A program made the position numbers and the translations under genes. Of a stretch of 32,389 nt of DNA, positions 30,378 through 32,389 are shown piece by piece. Source of the stretch: an uncultured Trueperaceae bacterium (GTDB lineage: Bacteria > Deinococcota > Deinococci > Deinococcales > Trueperaceae); contig CALDPK010000269.1 in assembly GCA_937911855.1 (NCBI GenBank), forward strand, positions 1 through 32,389, in the 5' to 3' direction. Under the pieces are notes generated by a model. That model was not told the origin of the DNA. It made no database searches and saw only the letters and a program-made list of their open reading frames with translations. Positions within the stretch are counted from its first letter, which is position 1, and each line of letters starts with the position of its first letter.

Positions 30378-30383
30378 ATTGTA
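30378..30383 (-). promoter_or_regulatory. Leaderless -10 box (TACAAT) of the DUF983-like gene
   Basis: On the minus strand TACAAT is followed by 6 nt and ATG 30371. It is identical to the asd -10 hexamer and uses the same start-codon-proximal layout. Confidence 0.55.
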
Positions 30384-30443
30384 CCGATGCCAGGCAGGTT
30401 CGCGGGCTGCTGCAGCTACAGGATTGCGTGTCCGGTGGCAGGA

Positions 30444-30477
30444 AAATGCCCGCCTGAACGCTTCCAGGCGGGCATTT
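30444..30477 (-). terminator. Rho-independent terminator of the sugar dehydrogenase gene
   Basis: AAATGCCCGCCTG (30444-30456) and CAGGCGGGCATTT (30465-30477) form a perfect 13-bp stem with an 8-nt loop, 49 bp after the dehydrogenase stop. On the minus strand the stem ends in CATTTTCC, a short U-run. The A/T flanks make it potentially bidirectional, but no plus-strand gene ends here. Confidence 0.8.
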
Positions 30478-30526
30478 CGCTTCAGTTCATATCTGCTGAA
30501 CCTGTCAGAGGCTCAGGCGGAGTGAA

Positions 30527-31882
30527 TCAGTCGGTAACTACCTTGTAGACGGTACCAGTGGAGCCGGCCGGGCCGGTTACGGCCGAGGTCAGGACGTAGA
30601 TCTCGCCGTCAGCACCTTCGCCGAAGCCCATGATGAACTCGTCGAGCCGTTCCACGTGCAGGAGCTCGAGGCCGGTTACCTGGCCGTCGTCACCCATGAC
30701 GGGCTCGGCGACGATGAACGTGCCTGAAGCTTCGCTGAAGCTCTGGCCCCAGTCACCGAACACGTACATGCCCTGCAGGTCAGGGAATTCGCTGCCGCGG
30801 TAGACGTGACCGGCGATCACGGTGATGCCGATGAAGTCTTCGGGGTCGACGCTCTCGCGGGTGTACTCGAAGATCGGGTCGATGAGTTCTTCACCCATCG
30901 GGCCGGTTTCAGGCACTTCGGCGGGCGGCTCGTTGGGGTTTTCGGGGTCGAAGGCGTGGAGGCCTTCCATCAGGTTCCAGCCGAGGTTGCCGGGGCCGCT
31001 GACGACGTTGACTTCCTCGAACAGGTTCTGACCGACGTCAGGGATCCAGATGTCACCCGTCTCGCGGTCGAAGCTGAAGCGGTACGGGTTGCGCAGGCCC
31101 CACAGGTAGATCTCGGGCTGGGCTTCCGTGCCTTCGTAACCGGCTTCCTGGTCAAGGGTCACGCCCACGAGGGGGTTGTCCTCGGGGATGCCGTAGGGTT
31201 CCTCGCCGTCAACGTCGATGCGCAGCAGTGAACCCAGGATGGTGGACACGTCCTGACCATTGCCGAGCGGCGGGTGGCCGAGAGCGACGTCGTTGGCGGC
31301 ACCGCCGTCACCGAGCGCGATGTACAGGTAACCGTCAGGACCGAACGCCAGGGCGCCGCCGTCGTGGTTCATCTGCGGCTGGTCGATTTCCATGATGATG
31401 CGCTCGCTGTCCGGATCGGCGCGGTTCGGGTCGTCTTCGGAAACGGTGAACACAGAGACGTGGGCGGTGTTGTTCCAGTCGTCCGGCGCGCTTTCACGCA
31501 GCGGGGCGCTGTAGTGCACGTAGAACTGCCCGTTCTCAGCGTAATCCGGGTGGAACGCCAGGCCCAGCAGGCCGCGCTCGTCGTAGTCCTCGCTCAGGTC
31601 GACCATGCGGTCGCTGAGGTCCAGGAACAGCTCGTCGAGCAGTTCGCCGTCCTCGATGATGTGGATCTGACCTGTCTGTTCGATCACGAACAGCCGGTCA
31701 TCATCAGCGGGCGCGTGCAGCGTGAGCGGCGAGATGAGGCCGGTGACTACCGGTTCCAGCCGCACGTTCAGTGTGGGGCTGTCCTCGTCCTGGGCAAGTG
31801 CGGTTCCGGCCAGCAGCAGGGCGCCGGCGGTGAACGCCGTCACCAGCTTCCGGGCGGACCGGAGATAGTTTCGCGTTTTCAT
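30527..31882 (-). CDS. Secreted PQQ-dependent aldose sugar dehydrogenase (GSDH family)
   Basis: 451 residues with a signal peptide (cleavage near GTALA/QDE). It is a six-bladed beta-propeller with GSDH blocks GLLGLAFHPDY, NHDGGALAFGPDGYLYIALGDGG, GLRNPYRFSFD and IWIPDVGQNLFEEVN. Family members oxidise aldoses or sorbosone outside the cytoplasm using PQQ, passing electrons to quinones or cytochromes. PQQ use is inferred. ATG 31882 has a strong AGGAGG upstream; the frame is open to 32098, but the added residues are not signal-like. A link to the multiheme oxidase as electron acceptor is conceivable but untested. Confidence 0.9.
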   Translation of the reverse strand: MKTRNYLRSARKLVTAFTAGALLLAGTALAQDEDSPTLNVRLEPVVTGLISPLTLHAPADDDRLFVIEQTGQIHIIEDGELLDELFLDLSDRMVDLSEDYDERGLLGLAFHPDYAENGQFYVHYSAPLRESAPDDWNNTAHVSVFTVSEDDPNRADPDSERIIMEIDQPQMNHDGGALAFGPDGYLYIALGDGGAANDVALGHPPLGNGQDVSTILGSLLRIDVDGEEPYGIPEDNPLVGVTLDQEAGYEGTEAQPEIYLWGLRNPYRFSFDRETGDIWIPDVGQNLFEEVNVVSGPGNLGWNLMEGLHAFDPENPNEPPAEVPETGPMGEELIDPIFEYTRESVDPEDFIGITVIAGHVYRGSEFPDLQGMYVFGDWGQSFSEASGTFIVAEPVMGDDGQVTGLELLHVERLDEFIMGFGEGADGEIYVLTSAVTGPAGSTGTVYKVVTD

Positions 31883-31961
31883 GTTTTGCCTCCTCATGAC
31901 AGGTCTGCCGGCGCAGCGCACCAGCAGTTCACCTGAGTTTGATTCACTTGACGTTATCAAT

Positions 31962-32168
31962 GTGCGCGTGCGCCCCGGCGTCTTCCTCTTCGCCAACTCG
32001 GCCTCGACCGACGAGATCACGGCCAACTGGCACCTCGACGCCACGTTCGAGCAGCTCCGTGCGTCGGGCGCCGAGGTGCTCCAGGAGCCGACCGACATGG
32101 ACTACGGCGCGCGCGACTGCGCCTTCCGCGACCCGTCAGGCAACATGCTGCGGATCAGTCAGCGCTGA
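31962..32168 (+). pseudogene. C-terminal fragment of a VOC/glyoxalase-fold protein
   Basis: The frame encodes PGVFLFANSA, then FEQLRASGAEVLQEPTDM and YGARDCAFRDPSGNMLRI, the typical C-terminal half of a vicinal-oxygen-chelate protein, with the terminal metal-ligand region present. The N-terminal half, with the first metal His, is absent; sequence upstream is the leader of the divergent dehydrogenase gene. At 68 residues from GTG 31962 it is about half the usual length. Leu is mostly CTC and Ser mostly TCG, unlike the CTG/AGC preference of neighbours, suggesting an imported remnant or an assembly join. A functional half-size VOC is possible but unlikely. Confidence 0.6.
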
Positions 32169-32389
32169 TAGCGGACAACTGCGCGAACACGCAGCTCCCA
32201 TCGCCCTCGGCCATGCACGACGTCAGGCCGACCGGGCGACCCAACAGGCGGGAGAGCAGTCGTTCGTCGAAGCGGCACACCAAGCGGGTCTCGCGGGCCA
32301 CCCGGTGGTACACGCAGTTCACGGCCTCGACGGCTCCAGTACCCGCAACCTGATGCTCGTCTGACGTCTCGGTTACCACGCGCGCGTGG
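32155..32389 (-). CDS. ArsR-like predicted transcriptional regulator, C-terminal part (5' end outside window)
   Basis: Only ~77 residues are in the window. They contain NCVYHRVARE, ETRLVC, DERLLSRLLGRPV, SCMAEGDGSCVF. This resembles the C-terminal domain of COG2345/SufR-type regulators, where four cysteines (here spaced C-X12-C-X19-C-X7-C) can hold an Fe-S cluster. The DNA-binding part would lie to the right. The frame runs to the window edge without a needed start. Its stop overlaps the end of the VOC fragment by 14 bp. Codon use includes several TTG and CTC leucines, like the VOC fragment and unlike the rest of the window. Confidence 0.6.
   Translation of the reverse strand, partial: HARVVTETSDEHQVAGTGAVEAVNCVYHRVARETRLVCRFDERLLSRLLGRPVGLTSCMAEGDGSCVFAQLSAISAD

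Overview
This is a GC-rich, gene-dense bacterial chromosome segment, most probably from the Deinococcota and perhaps close to Truepera. That placement is inference. It rests on a NucS/EndoMS mismatch endonuclease, a Bacillus/Thermus-style caa3 oxidase cluster, a HisZ plus short-HisG pair, and a recurring promoter layout in which a TANNNT -10 box lies exactly 6-7 nt before the start codon, as in the leaderless mRNAs common in Deinococcus. I saw no rRNA, tRNA, CRISPR array, insertion sequence or prophage. No gene-free stretch exceeds 300 bases; the longest is 10219-10422, which holds the comM promoter and the leader of a lipoprotein gene.

Layout. 1-2344: the 3' end of a gamma-glutamyltranspeptidase gene converging on a PfkB sugar kinase and an M24 peptidase. 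2398-3708: a TetA-like MFS exporter. 3714-6643 (minus): proB-hisZ-hisG, with an apparent one-base frameshift near the start of hisG. 6671-11904: asd, a YdcF-like protein, degV, an orphan lipoprotein and comM. 11975-19283: a respiratory block ctaC-ctaD-ctaE-ctaF, a 30-bp perfect palindrome, then ctaG and a HAD hydrolase. 19285-19952: a small unknown gene and an FtsB/DivIC-like protein. 19987-29058 (minus): two complete ferric-iron/aminoethylphosphonate-type ABC importers, with nucS at the end of the first. 29176-30383: an RNase Z-like metallohydrolase and a DUF983-like zinc-ribbon membrane protein. 30444-32389: a secreted PQQ-type sugar dehydrogenase, then a truncated VOC-fold gene and the C-terminal end of a cysteine-rich ArsR-like regulator, whose codon use differs from the rest.

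The most striking object is the ctaF gene (15747-17747). Its first ~100 residues are a normal small subunit IV of a caa3 oxidase. They are fused to three mono-heme cytochrome c domains strung on long Ala/Glu-rich linkers, each with exactly 58 residues from the first heme cysteine to the presumed Met ligand. With the heme c already fused to subunit II, the complex would carry four c-type hemes in addition to hemes a and a3. I infer a tethered electron-delivery chain. The two ABC importers are paralogous and probably take up the same class of solute. Genes are packed with 1-4 nt start/stop overlaps within operons and abutting or overlapping 3' ends between convergent genes.
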